From a bacterium (lineage in GTDB: Bacteria; UBP14; UBA6098), in contig JAGLDC010000078.1 in assembly GCA_023145965.1 (NCBI GenBank), forward strand, positions 1 to 42,322: a DNA stretch of 42,322 nt, in the 5' to 3' direction. Under the pieces are notes generated by a model, which was not told the DNA's origin, made no database searches, and saw nothing but the letters and a program-made list of their open reading frames with translations. This document shows positions 7,756 through 16,499 of this stretch, piece after piece; the stretch's first letter is position 1, and the number at the start of each line of letters is the position of its first letter. Made by a program: the position numbers and the translations under genes.

Positions 7756-8484
7756 CTATCTGTCCTCTGGGAAAAATACTGCCCTTTCTCCACCGGTCAT
7801 TTCTAAAATGCGAGCCTCTAGGTCCTCCACTGAGATTCCTGAAATGGTTTCAATCAACTTTCCATTTGAAATAAGGCCGATCCGCGAGCATAATTCTGCT
7901 GCAACACTCAAAGTATGAGTGCTCATGAATATTGTGGTTCCGCGCTCGACGAGTTTCAGTAAAATATCTTTCACCAGCCTTTGTGATTGCGGATCGAGAC
8001 CAACCATAGGCTCATCGATAACAATAAGTTCAGGGTCGTGAAGAAGCGCTGATGCCATAACTATTTTTTGCCTCATACCATGGGAATATTCCCCCGCGTA
8101 ATCATCTCCCCATCCCTCGATACCGAATAGATCAAAAAGCCACTCGATACGGCTTTCAACAAGCTCTTTAGGCATATCGTATAAACCCCCAACAAGATTG
8201 AGAAACTCATGGCCGGTAAGTTTATCATAGATATATGGAGAGTCGGGGACATAACCCATATTCTTTTTTGCTTCTTCGGGTCTCTCCTGGATGTTAATTT
8301 CTTTAATAAAAACACTACCATCAGTGGGCTTTGAAAGACCGGTGATCATCTTGATAGTAGTCGTTTTGCCGGCACCATTAGGGCCAAGAAAACCGAAAAA
8401 CTCGCCTCTATTTATGGTTAGATCGAGCTTATCAACCGCCAGTGTTTTAATATACTTTTTAGAAACACCAATGATTTTGATCAT
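7756..8484 (-). CDS. ABC transporter ATP-binding protein (ABC-2/DrrA type)
   Basis: Cytoplasmic ATPase that normally powers an ABC-2 permease. Seen: Walker A GPNGAGKTT near residue 38, Q-loop region MGYVPDSP, signature YSHGMRQK, Walker B LIVIDEPMVGLD and switch His in STHTL. The 242 residues are typical. The ATG at 8484 is four bases after the stop of the transglutaminase gene. The only good Shine-Dalgarno (GGAGAAG, about 8509-8515) lies inside the upstream gene, 20 or so bases away; an in-frame TTG about 6 bases downstream of it is an alternative start adding a few residues. No permease gene is adjacent on either side, so the membrane partner must be elsewhere or is unknown. Confidence 0.88.
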   Translation of the reverse strand: MIKIIGVSKKYIKTLAVDKLDLTINRGEFFGFLGPNGAGKTTTIKMITGLSKPTDGSVFIKEINIQERPEEAKKNMGYVPDSPYIYDKLTGHEFLNLVGGLYDMPKELVESRIEWLFDLFGIEGWGDDYAGEYSHGMRQKIVMASALLHDPELIVIDEPMVGLDPQSQRLVKDILLKLVERGTTIFMSTHTLSVAAELCSRIGLISNGKLIETISGISVEDLEARILEMTGGERAVFFPEDR

Positions 8485-8488
8485 GGGA

Positions 8489-9994
8489 TTATCGTTGTTC
8501 AATTTCTTCTCCTTCATATTCGACATCGATAAAAGAAAGGCGTGCATCACCAAACCTGAGAAGGGCAAGCATCTGGTCGAGATTCCCAGAAGTAAGCTTA
8601 ATATGAGCAGCATCGGTGGGGCTCTGTCCAAGGGTTGGATCGAATGTGTGCCATGCGCTGTCGATATAAGCCTGCGGCCATGCATGATAATAAAAATATC
8701 CATCGAGATAGAGAAGCCCGACATTCATACGAGCTGGAATACCTATCGCTCTTGCTAAAGCGACAAATAAAATAGTGTGTTCGTTGCAATCTCCACGCAT
8801 TTTTTGTAAAACTTCCACGGCGTTTGGGATAGAAGCAGTGAGGTTCTTATCAATCTTTTTAAAAAGATATGTGTTGATCGCCTTGACTTTATCAAAATCC
8901 GTTTTCGAATCCCTCGTTATTTTCTCTGCTGCTGAAATTATCCTTCGATCATTACATTGGATATCCAGCGAGGCCAATGTATCTTCACTTAACACAACAA
9001 AGGAAAGTGAATCATCGAATCCGCGTGAATCGATGACAAGTGTCTGGCTGTCAGGATCCCATCTCTGGTTAAAATCATTTAGGTTAAAAAGTTCGGTTTG
9101 AAGATTTTTTATTTTTATAACCAGACGCACAGCATCGCGCGGTCTTTCAATGACCGAACCTCCAAGAGATACCGCAAACTCAGAAAGAAAATCGATATCG
9201 GCCGATTGACGAAGGTCGAACTTGAGCGCCTTTTCTTTGTTCTCCCTGACCGACATGAAGCCCTCCGCAGTCTTCTCCATAAGAAGCACCCCTGTCGAGT
9301 CAATCCATAAACCTGTGGTTAAAGGGCCATAGAATAAGCGAACCTCCCAGACATCCCGGTCGCCAAAACGCCTTAAACGGTCCCTGCCTATTACATCGAC
9401 TTTATATGATCTTGAATTGGCGGTTATAGGATCGAAGCTAGGCAACTCAAATCTCCCGCTCTCAAATCCACGTCTCTTTATTAATTCCGGTATCACTGAC
9501 GATGTATATATTTCACCATCAAAAGGTAGTTTAATGTTGCGGCTTCCAGAAGGCGTGTTGATCTCAACGAGAAGTTGGTCTTCCCGAACAATTGCATTAA
9601 TATTAGTTTCGTAACCACCACCACTAAAATGAAATGTCAAAACCTTCGCGCGCAAACTATCATCTACAGTTATTAGCCCCTCGGTTGTGATCTCTTGAGA
9701 AATCCCCCCGATAGTGAGGTTATAATAACTTGTCTCCTGATAAAGAAGTCCGCTGGGAAGCTTCCGCTTAATAACACTATTATAACCAATTTTCTTGCCC
9801 TTGAAAGTTACAGAATAGTAATCTTCGGAAATTAATTCTCCCATCTCGACTACATTAAAATCCGGCAAATCGGAGACCCTGGGAACAATGTTACGTTTTA
9901 CAAGGAAAAAAACCATTGTGCCCCACCATAACAATATAAAACCCATAACATAGGGCTTTATTCTCCTCCAAAGATGTCCTCTTTCATTCGACAT
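8489..9994 (-). CDS. Membrane-anchored transglutaminase-like protein
   Basis: A papain-fold transglutaminase core attached to the membrane; such proteins act as proteases, transglutaminases or amidases, and the substrate here is unknown. Counting from ATG 9994 (501 residues): one transmembrane segment at about 17-34, a long region of beta-type sequence (about 50-350), then the transglutaminase core with Cys403 (RGDCNEH), His437 (YYHAWPQ) and Asp452 (TFDPTLGQ), the expected triad. The open frame continues upstream to 10048, but those residues do not look like a signal. No clear Shine-Dalgarno. It is immediately followed by an ABC ATPase gene, so both probably form one transcript, divergent from the small ORFs at 10095. 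Confidence 0.82.
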   Translation of the reverse strand: MSNERGHLWRRIKPYVMGFILLWWGTMVFFLVKRNIVPRVSDLPDFNVVEMGELISEDYYSVTFKGKKIGYNSVIKRKLPSGLLYQETSYYNLTIGGISQEITTEGLITVDDSLRAKVLTFHFSGGGYETNINAIVREDQLLVEINTPSGSRNIKLPFDGEIYTSSVIPELIKRRGFESGRFELPSFDPITANSRSYKVDVIGRDRLRRFGDRDVWEVRLFYGPLTTGLWIDSTGVLLMEKTAEGFMSVRENKEKALKFDLRQSADIDFLSEFAVSLGGSVIERPRDAVRLVIKIKNLQTELFNLNDFNQRWDPDSQTLVIDSRGFDDSLSFVVLSEDTLASLDIQCNDRRIISAAEKITRDSKTDFDKVKAINTYLFKKIDKNLTASIPNAVEVLQKMRGDCNEHTILFVALARAIGIPARMNVGLLYLDGYFYYHAWPQAYIDSAWHTFDPTLGQSPTDAAHIKLTSGNLDQMLALLRFGDARLSFIDVEYEGEEIEQR

Positions 9995-10049
9995 GTAAAT
10001 ATTATATCCATCGCAAACTCTAACGCAAATGCAATCTGTTAATTGCATA

Positions 10050-10078
10050 TTGACATTGTATCAATATGTAAATAAATT
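10050..10078 (+). promoter_or_regulatory. Candidate sigma-70 promoter
   Basis: TTGACA (10050-10055, perfect -35), a 17-base spacer and TAAATT (10073-10078). The -10 lies in the inverted repeat GTAAAT-AA-ATTTAC (10068-10081), which may also be an operator. It would drive the two small ORFs that follow. Confidence 0.5.
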
Positions 10079-10094
10079 TACATTGATTAAAACA

Positions 10095-10259
10095 ATGAAA
10101 ACAATACCTTCAAATTCAGACACCTTAAAGGAAATTATATGGAGTTCTAATCCTTCGATTCCCTCTCCATGTGATATGCCCCACGAACCTTATATTTCAA
10201 CTTCTCCCGCTATCCCTTTTTCACAGGATATCCCAAAACAATCGGAGGATAATGAATAA
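10095..10259 (+). CDS. Small Ser/Pro-rich ORF of unknown function
   Basis: A 54-residue frame beginning MKTIPSNSDTLKE, rich in Ser and Pro, with no recognised domain, signal or membrane segment. It starts 17 bases after a plausible -10 box and ends overlapping the first codons of the DUF2007-like gene. No Shine-Dalgarno precedes it. It could be a real leader peptide or small protein coupled to the next gene, or just an untranslated leader that happens to be open; the evidence is only position and overlap. Confidence 0.3.
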   Translation: MKTIPSNSDTLKEIIWSSNPSIPSPCDMPHEPYISTSPAIPFSQDIPKQSEDNE

Positions 10260-10539
10260 TATGGAACCTGAAACGGTTATACTCGATGTTACCTTACGCT
10301 CGCTTGGTGAAATGATAAAAGAGATACTTCAAAATGAGGGCATTGAGGCTCATCTTATTGGAACAAGTTTCCTCAGCACCGCTTACCTTTGCGATGCTGG
10401 TTTGATCAAACCCGATGGTGTTGGTTGGAGGGTAGTCGTGCCTACAGAACAAGCCAAGCATGCAAGAGAGATCATTAAACAACTTGAAGACATAGGCGAA
10501 CTATCTTTTGACGAAAATTCGGTTATCGATGAAGATTAA
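10252..10539 (+). CDS. DUF2007-like putative signal-transducing protein
   Basis: A small cytosolic protein of 95 residues. Seen: VTLRSLGEMIKEILQNEGIE, then HLIG, and a C-terminal GWRVVVPTEQAKHAREIIKQL stretch; this alpha-beta pattern (side-by-side helix, strand, a 'VP' strand and a final helix) is that of the DUF2007 family, related to PII-like folds. Its role is unknown. GGAGG lies at 10242-10247 just before ATG 10252; a second ATG at 10261 is 12 bases from it, so either start could be used. An acidic tail (DENSVIDED) ends the protein. The gene is convergent with ribD, with about 100 bases between and no obvious terminator. Confidence 0.62.
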   Translation: MNNMEPETVILDVTLRSLGEMIKEILQNEGIEAHLIGTSFLSTAYLCDAGLIKPDGVGWRVVVPTEQAKHAREIIKQLEDIGELSFDENSVIDED

Positions 10540-10640
10540 TTCTTTAAGCTATATCCTTCTGTGAATTAATGGATTAAACTGGAATGTCAGTTTTTAGTGG
10601 CTGTGTTCACGAGAATTACAACTAAGTGTATAATAATTAA

Positions 10641-11741
10641 TCAATCCCGCTTGGAGTACCCAGAAATTATAATATCATCATCGAGATTTCTGTATTTCAC
10701 TTTTCCGAGTTTCAAAGCTTCATTTAGGTCTTTTGTTCCAATATCTCCGATTGCACTGATACCAGCTCCGATGAAGATCGGAGCAATAGCAATAAATATC
10801 TTATCGGCTGCCTTTGCCTTAAGTGCTGACGTGATTACTTTTCCGCCGCCTTCAAGCAAAACTGAACCGACACCTCTTTCATACAAGCTAGTCAGCAGAT
10901 TCTTCCAAAAAAACTTTCCACGAGGGACAAAGAGTGTTTCTACAAATTCTGGAAGAATCTCATCGCCAACATATTCTCCATCCCTAATAACTAATACCCT
11001 AGTGCTATCATTGGAAAAGACATTTAACGAACTCGCTAACTCTCTTCCACCAACAAGTATTATCCTTGCGGGTTTATGATGAGATTCCACCGATCTAATA
11101 TTTAGATGTGGATTGTCCATTGTAACTGTATTCGCGCCCACCGCCACCGATCCATGATGCGTCCGCAGAATATGCCCAAATTTCAAAGCCTTAGCACCCG
11201 ATATCCATTGAGAATGACCTGTTGCCGTAGCTATCATGCCATCGATACTTTGAGCCCATTTCAAGGTGAGAAAAGCTCGTCTTTCGGTCCGTTGAACGCG
11301 ATAATGATCGATAAGCTCCATACCCTCATCTGCAAGAACACCCTCATCGACCGAAATACCCTCTTCACGAAGTATGGCAATCCCCATACCGCACACCCGT
11401 TCGTCGAAATCGTCTCTGCAAGAAACGACAACACGGGTAATACCGGCCTTCAAGATTGCCTCTGTGCATGGAGGAGTTGTTCCATAATGACAACATGGTT
11501 CAAGCGTTACATAAAGAGTTGCACCTTCAGTATTATTCTTATTAGAGCGTGCATCCTCGATAGCATTTATCTCGGCATGCGGCTCGCCTCTATATCTATG
11601 CCATCCTTTGCCGATAATCCGACTGTCCTTGACCAAAATCGCTCCAACAGGCGGATTTGGAAAGGTAGAACCTTTACCACGTGCCCCGAGCCCGATGGCT
11701 ATTCGCATATAAAGTTCATCTTTTTTTACATAAGAATTCAC
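10641..11741 (-). CDS. ribD: Bifunctional riboflavin deaminase/reductase RibD
   Basis: Performs the second and third steps of riboflavin synthesis: deamination of the diaminopyrimidine and NADPH reduction of the ribosyl side chain. Seen: an N-terminal cytidine-deaminase-like domain with zinc site HAE (His55, Glu57) and PCCHYGTTPPC (Cys83, Cys92), then the reductase domain from about 150 with LTLKWAQSIDG, HSQWISG, VGANTVTMDNP and LLEGGGKV. The 366 residues are standard. The start is GTG with AGGTGA seven bases upstream, overlapping the hypC stop. No FMN riboswitch is seen before it and no other rib gene adjoins; it is the last gene of a minus-strand operon with hypC. Confidence 0.95.
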   Translation of the reverse strand: MNSYVKKDELYMRIAIGLGARGKGSTFPNPPVGAILVKDSRIIGKGWHRYRGEPHAEINAIEDARSNKNNTEGATLYVTLEPCCHYGTTPPCTEAILKAGITRVVVSCRDDFDERVCGMGIAILREEGISVDEGVLADEGMELIDHYRVQRTERRAFLTLKWAQSIDGMIATATGHSQWISGAKALKFGHILRTHHGSVAVGANTVTMDNPHLNIRSVESHHKPARIILVGGRELASSLNVFSNDSTRVLVIRDGEYVGDEILPEFVETLFVPRGKFFWKNLLTSLYERGVGSVLLEGGGKVITSALKAKAADKIFIAIAPIFIGAGISAIGDIGTKDLNEALKLGKVKYRNLDDDIIISGYSKRD

Positions 11742-11752
11742 TTATTGGTCAC

Positions 11753-11989
11753 CTATTTAGGATTGCCGATATTCAAGGCATTATCGACCTTATGTAGAGC
11801 GTCGAGAGTATCGATGGCGTCCCCTTCGGTCGTGGTGCCTATTGCAAACCCAGCATGAACGAGGACGAAATCACCTATTTTAGACTCGGACATAAGCATA
11901 AGATTCACCTTTTTTGTAAACCCGCCAAAATCGACCTCTCCATTTTCGCCGTCGATAGAAACTATTTTCCCGGGATATGCGAGGCACAT
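11753..11989 (-). CDS. hypC: Hydrogenase maturation chaperone HypC/HupF
   Basis: Small chaperone that carries the Fe(CN)2CO group with HypD and delivers it to the [NiFe]-hydrogenase large subunit. Seen: the diagnostic N-terminus MCLAYPGK with the essential Cys2, the middle VDFGGFTKKVNL, and VGDxVLVHAGFA-like GDFVLVHAGFAIG, then an acidic/polar tail. The 78 residues are normal. ATG has GGAG five bases upstream. Its start overlaps the end of the glycosyltransferase by 28 bases and its stop overlaps the ribD ribosome site. No hypD, hypE or hydrogenase subunit is in this window, so the rest of the maturation set must lie elsewhere if it exists. Confidence 0.95.
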   Translation of the reverse strand: MCLAYPGKIVSIDGENGEVDFGGFTKKVNLMLMSESKIGDFVLVHAGFAIGTTTEGDAIDTLDALHKVDNALNIGNPK

Positions 11990-13431
11990 GGATTCTCCTT
12001 CTCATCGAATATATAAACACTTATTATATTATCAGGGGAATCTAATCCCAAAATTATTTTCTTCAAGTATTTTATTTTTTCGTTTTCGGGAACAATGGAA
12101 AAACTATCGATAGGTGCGCCGCGTTCAGATAGTAGCCGTTCTTGAACCATCGAATCGAGCTCGAGTAGTTTGAAAGCTCCTGAACGCCATACGTGCGCGG
12201 CTTTTCCATCGGGAAGCTCGGTATCGAGTCCATCTCGAAGTAGGATACCTGTCATCTCTTGCCTCAAATAATGAACAGCACCCCAATCGCGCGAGATCGC
12301 AGATTCGACCTCTCTTTCTTTCAATCTCGATGTAACATCGCGCCAGGGCAAAACATAGACTGTGTTTATGTAGTCTTTACCGGATAGCACCCCAAAGATA
12401 CCCCAAATATAACCACTGAATAACAATAGTATTGTAATAAAAGCAGCCCTAGGCTTTAGAGATTCTGCCCCAATTCCCATGGCTATTGCAACGCAAGGAA
12501 GCAGGAACAATACACGCGCTGGATAATATGTGAATGGTAGTTTTTGAAATAGCACAGCAAGAACCAATGCGCCCAAGAGAAGTGGTGCTCCAGCTACGAG
12601 TATGGTTAAAGCCGTTTTTCTCTTAAGGGCTATAGCAAAAAGAAAAATTGCAGAGAGCAAGGCCAGCGCGGTCAAGATTTGCCAAGGATATCTTACCTCG
12701 CCAATAAGAAAATCATAAATTGTGAAACCGACGCCTATCACAACGCTTTTTAGCGATGGAACCGAATCTTCAGCATAACTAATCGCCGATCTAGCGAAAA
12801 AATAAATCGATGGTAGGGAAAGGGCAATGGCGCCGACAGTCACGATTATCCAGTTTTTTATCCTGGTTTTATTCTTTAAAAAAATAATCGAGAGATGAAT
12901 CGGAATAAGCAAATACACTGTGAAATTCGACCATAATGCAAGAGCAATGAAAACTCCATAGATGATCCATAGCTTTCCGTCTCTATCTATAGCACGTAGA
13001 AGAAAAATGGTTGAAGCAAGAAAAAGAGCCTCAGTGAAAAGATAATATCTGGCCATTCGCGCAAATATCCACATCGATGGATGTAGGGCCACTATCAGAG
13101 ATGAAATGATTCTACCTACACGGCCGAGTCCAAGCTGGCCTGCAAGTTTCCAGGTTAAAATAACTACAATAGGAAAAAACAGAATGGATGGAGCTCTCAA
13201 GCTAAATTCAGAAAAACCAAATATTCCGCCCCATAGCTTCAAGAGCGCAAAATACAGCGGTGGGTGTGGCTCGCCGGAGACAAACCATCCCAAAAAGCCG
13301 CTCCATTTTTCGGTGATTATTTCAACAGTCCCCGCCTCATCACCCCAAAATGCGAATCGCGTCCCAAAAGCGGATAAAAGTGTAATCGCCGAAAGGGCGT
13401 AAATAATATTCCTTTCGGCTCGATCGGTCAA
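11962..13431 (-). CDS. GT39/PMT_2-type membrane glycosyltransferase
   Basis: Polyprenol-phosphate-sugar-dependent glycosyltransferase of the ArnT/PMT (PF13231-like) type, transferring a sugar on the outer face of the inner membrane to lipid or protein. Seen: first transmembrane helix 8-28, then the catalytic acidic pair WGDEAG (D31, E32), EPHPPLYFALLKLW with HPP at 56-58 (family signature in the first periplasmic loop), and about ten further hydrophobic segments to residue 360, followed by a soluble C-terminal domain of about 120 residues. Start is TTG with GGAG six bases upstream inside the end of the OmpA/PD40 gene. Acceptor is unknown; the neighbour OmpA-like protein suggests an envelope role. 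Confidence 0.85.
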   Translation of the reverse strand: MTDRAERNIIYALSAITLLSAFGTRFAFWGDEAGTVEIITEKWSGFLGWFVSGEPHPPLYFALLKLWGGIFGFSEFSLRAPSILFFPIVVILTWKLAGQLGLGRVGRIISSLIVALHPSMWIFARMARYYLFTEALFLASTIFLLRAIDRDGKLWIIYGVFIALALWSNFTVYLLIPIHLSIIFLKNKTRIKNWIIVTVGAIALSLPSIYFFARSAISYAEDSVPSLKSVVIGVGFTIYDFLIGEVRYPWQILTALALLSAIFLFAIALKRKTALTILVAGAPLLLGALVLAVLFQKLPFTYYPARVLFLLPCVAIAMGIGAESLKPRAAFITILLLFSGYIWGIFGVLSGKDYINTVYVLPWRDVTSRLKEREVESAISRDWGAVHYLRQEMTGILLRDGLDTELPDGKAAHVWRSGAFKLLELDSMVQERLLSERGAPIDSFSIVPENEKIKYLKKIILGLDSPDNIISVYIFDEKENPCASHIPGK

Positions 13432-13432
13432 T

Positions 13433-14977
13433 TTAGTCTCCTATAATGTGGAACTCAGTTCGTCTATTAAGCTGGCGACCTTCCTCGGATACGTTATCCG
13501 CAACCGGCATCGATTCGCCGTATCCTTCGGCACGAAGTCGCTTGGTTTCAATCCCATGATCAACCAAGTATTTAAGGACAATAAAAGCCCTTCTTTCTGA
13601 AAGTAAGAGGTTATATTCGTCGCTTCCGATTGCGTCGGCATATCCCTGTATCTCGATGCGGAGCTTTGGATTATCTAGGAGGAGTTTAACAGCTCGCTTG
13701 AGCTCCGGTTCGGATTCTGGCCTTAGAGAGTCTGAATTGAAATCGAAGAAAATGTTGCGAATTTCGAAACTTTCACCGACCACAAGCCTAGAAAGCATGA
13801 AATCCATCTTTAGTTCTTGATAGCCCTCTTCGACTGGAATATCGTAGCGTTCGCTGGAGAAGGCGTAACCATCTGCTGTAACACTAATACCATAGGTTTC
13901 CCCAGCCGGAAGAACAATGAAGAACTCTCCAGTTTCGGGGTTTGTCTTTGGAGTTGCAAGGACCTCGCCGGTGGCAATACGCTCAACGGTTATTTCCGCA
14001 AAAAGGGGCATTTTGGTGTCTTTATCTCTCACTGAACCGGATAGTGTAGCAACTACCTTCGGGCGCAAGGCATCGGAAAGCGGAAGCCTGTAAATATCAA
14101 AGCCGCCATAGCCACCTTGCCTGTCACTCGAAAAATAGATAAGGTCGCCTTTGGCGGGCACACTGAAAAAGTAATCCGAACCTGGAGTGTTGACTGGCGG
14201 CCCAAGATTCAAAGGTTCAGACCATTTACCGCTTGAATCAACCTCTGACTTAAAAACGTCCAAAAGCCCCAAACCACCGTGGCCGGCACTCGAAAAGTAT
14301 ATGGTTTTGCCATCGGGATGAATGAAAGGGCTGGCTTGATCACGGGCATTATTGATGGGATAACCTATGTTCTTCGCTTTATCCCAACCCCTTTCCTTTT
14401 TGGCGGAAAACCAAATATCTCTATTGCCAAAACCACCGTAGCGGTTACTAGAATAATACAGACAATTTCCATCGGCAGAAATAGAAGGATGACCATCCCA
14501 ACCCTTACTGTTGACATTGTTGCCAAGGTTGCGAGGTTCACTCCAACCATCAACCACGCGCTCGGAAATATATAGGTCACAACTCCCGTAACTATCCTTT
14601 CTACCACAAGCAGTAAAGATTATTGTGTTGCCATCTGCGGAAATGGCCATACTACCTTCATTGGCCGTAGTGTTAATAGGTGAACCAAGTGAGACGGGAG
14701 TGTGCCACCTATTATCGCGAAATTCTGAAAGATAAAAATCCTCTTGTTCATCCTGACGGTTACTCGAGTAATATAGTTCCTTCCCAGAAGCCGAAACATA
14801 GGGTGCAAAATCCGAAAAAACAGAATTCGCGGTCGTCATATTTGTAGGCGATGCTAAATCAGCAAGAATATTAGTTTTCCCCGGCCTTTTACCCAAGGTA
14901 TCTGGTGTAATCCCGGTCGAGTCCGAATAAAGGATTCCAGCTAAACATAGAAAAATCAATATAACTGAGTTTTTCAT
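13433..14977 (-). CDS. PD40-repeat / carboxypeptidase-regulatory / OmpA-domain protein
   Basis: Peptidoglycan-associated envelope protein. Order: signal peptide 1-19; five or six PD40 (TolB-like) blades about 45-290, seen as repeated SADG..IYFSS.R.GG..DI motifs; a carboxypeptidase-regulatory-like Ig domain about 305-390 (GSVRDKDTKMPL...); and an OmpA C-terminal domain about 400-513 with FFDFNSDSLRPES, GYADAIGSDEYN, LSERRA and NRRTEF, which bind meso-diaminopimelate in peptidoglycan. This architecture is common in Bacteroidetes-like and FCB bacteria. It is the first gene of the OmpA-GT39-hypC-ribD operon, with one base between it and the next start codon. No strong Shine-Dalgarno is seen. Confidence 0.93.
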   Translation of the reverse strand: MKNSVILIFLCLAGILYSDSTGITPDTLGKRPGKTNILADLASPTNMTTANSVFSDFAPYVSASGKELYYSSNRQDEQEDFYLSEFRDNRWHTPVSLGSPINTTANEGSMAISADGNTIIFTACGRKDSYGSCDLYISERVVDGWSEPRNLGNNVNSKGWDGHPSISADGNCLYYSSNRYGGFGNRDIWFSAKKERGWDKAKNIGYPINNARDQASPFIHPDGKTIYFSSAGHGGLGLLDVFKSEVDSSGKWSEPLNLGPPVNTPGSDYFFSVPAKGDLIYFSSDRQGGYGGFDIYRLPLSDALRPKVVATLSGSVRDKDTKMPLFAEITVERIATGEVLATPKTNPETGEFFIVLPAGETYGISVTADGYAFSSERYDIPVEEGYQELKMDFMLSRLVVGESFEIRNIFFDFNSDSLRPESEPELKRAVKLLLDNPKLRIEIQGYADAIGSDEYNLLLSERRAFIVLKYLVDHGIETKRLRAEGYGESMPVADNVSEEGRQLNRRTEFHIIGD

Positions 14978-15161
14978 TTAAATATCCAATCAATAATTAA
15001 TCTTATTCGATATACTGGCAAGTTTTGCGCCAAGTTCAAGCCTTTTATCGTAAACACCCCATTTCTTCTAATCAACCGAAAAATAAAAAGATACGACGCC
15101 CCGAGCAGTGTTACTCTGAGCAAAATATATGTTAATCCAATATCGGCTTATAATAGCTAAA

Positions 15162-16493
15162 TTATTTTTGAAAGGGAAATGTTATCTCAAAGGTGCTACC
15201 GTTTTCGTTACTTCCAATAAGCTCGAGTTTACCACCTGCAGAATTAATAAATTTCTTAGCGATAGTGAGACCTATTCCTGTGCCTGTAGTTTTAGTGGTG
15301 AAAAGTGGATCGAATATCTTCGAGGCTATTTGAGAATCGATGCCTCGGCCTTCGTCAGATATAACTAGTTTAGCAATGTTCTCCTCAACGAAGAGGTTTA
15401 TTGTAATCGTTCCGCCATCGGGCATAGCCTCGATTGCATTGTTGATTATATTCAAAACAGCTCTTCTCACACCATCGACAGGAATTAATATCATCACCTT
15501 ATCTTTAAGTTTCATATTGAAAGCAACCGAATTTAATCTCGCTCTCGGTTCAAATTTTGAAACAATCTCTTCTACTAAACTGCCGAGTTCAACCGGAGAA
15601 ATAACTCCAGCCGATGGGCGAGCCAGCGAAAGATATTCGCTTATCGTCCTATCTATCCTCGCGATCTCTTCATTAATGTAATCGATCATTTCTTTTTGAG
15701 CATATGTCGATGATTTGGAAAGCCTCTCTGTCGATGCTTTGATTATTGCCAGCGGATTTCTTATATCGTGAGCCACTCCCGCAGCCATTTGGCCCATGGA
15801 AGCCAGTTTCGAAGCATCAATTAACCTCCGCTCCATCTTCCTCATCATATGAGAAGTTGAAAGGAGTATTATAATTCCAGCAACAACCACAAACATGGAA
15901 AAAATGCCAAATAATAATAGATTTCGGCGAAGATCTGCCAGAAGCTTATAGTATTCGGCGCCGGCCTCAACACTTAATACCCAGTTTATTCTGCCAATTT
16001 CATCCTCGATAGGTGCATAGGAGCCCCTAATAAGCCGGCCCTCACCCTTATATAACTCTGTGGTCGAGGCCATACCTGAAAGCGCGCTATTAAAAGAAAG
16101 CCTATCGCTCTCAACAAATGGATAGAAATCGCCCTTTTTATAAGCGGATTGAGACGATAAAACTACATTACCGAGTGTGTCGAGTATGCTTATAGAATTG
16201 AAAAGACCCTGCGTATAAAAATTTCCGATCTGCTCAACTAAAAGCGAAGCGTAAAGACCAGTGGAATCAACATTATATGATCGAATACGCGCCGGTCGGA
16301 TGGCCGAGGCCATAACCTGAGTCTCAAAAATCTGTCTTTGCGCCATACCCCCGGAGAGGGCAGGTTCTATTTTTCGATATTGCAACAGATTAATTAGATT
16401 GAAACCGATAAACACAACAGCAATAGCGATAGCCGTCCAACGGGTGAGAAGCCCGAGAGTGCTACCGGGAAATCGGCTCTCTTTTTTGGACAT
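15162..16493 (-). CDS. Membrane sensor histidine kinase
   Basis: Two-component kinase with an extracytoplasmic sensor. Seen: transmembrane segments at about 20-38 and 191-213, enclosing a periplasmic domain of about 150 residues with a Cache/PAS-like pattern (SISILDTLGNVVLSS, NWVLSVEAG). The HisKA box is MAAGVAHDIRNPLAII with phospho-accepting His242, followed by an HATPase domain with N box NIINNAIEAMPDG, G1 DEGRGID, F box IFDPLFTTK and G2 GTGIGLTIAKK. All catalytic boxes are intact. No response regulator gene is nearby, so it is an orphan in position. It follows a TPR lipoprotein gene by six bases and probably shares its promoter at 18558; its signal is unknown. Confidence 0.93.
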   Translation of the reverse strand: MSKKESRFPGSTLGLLTRWTAIAIAVVFIGFNLINLLQYRKIEPALSGGMAQRQIFETQVMASAIRPARIRSYNVDSTGLYASLLVEQIGNFYTQGLFNSISILDTLGNVVLSSQSAYKKGDFYPFVESDRLSFNSALSGMASTTELYKGEGRLIRGSYAPIEDEIGRINWVLSVEAGAEYYKLLADLRRNLLLFGIFSMFVVVAGIIILLSTSHMMRKMERRLIDASKLASMGQMAAGVAHDIRNPLAIIKASTERLSKSSTYAQKEMIDYINEEIARIDRTISEYLSLARPSAGVISPVELGSLVEEIVSKFEPRARLNSVAFNMKLKDKVMILIPVDGVRRAVLNIINNAIEAMPDGGTITINLFVEENIAKLVISDEGRGIDSQIASKIFDPLFTTKTTGTGIGLTIAKKFINSAGGKLELIGSNENGSTFEITFPFQK

Positions 16494-16499
16494 AAGAAT

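Noticed and set aside
10641-11800. FMN riboswitch before ribD
   Set aside because: ribD is preceded by hypC with overlapping stop and ribosome site; there is no leader space and no RFN motif.
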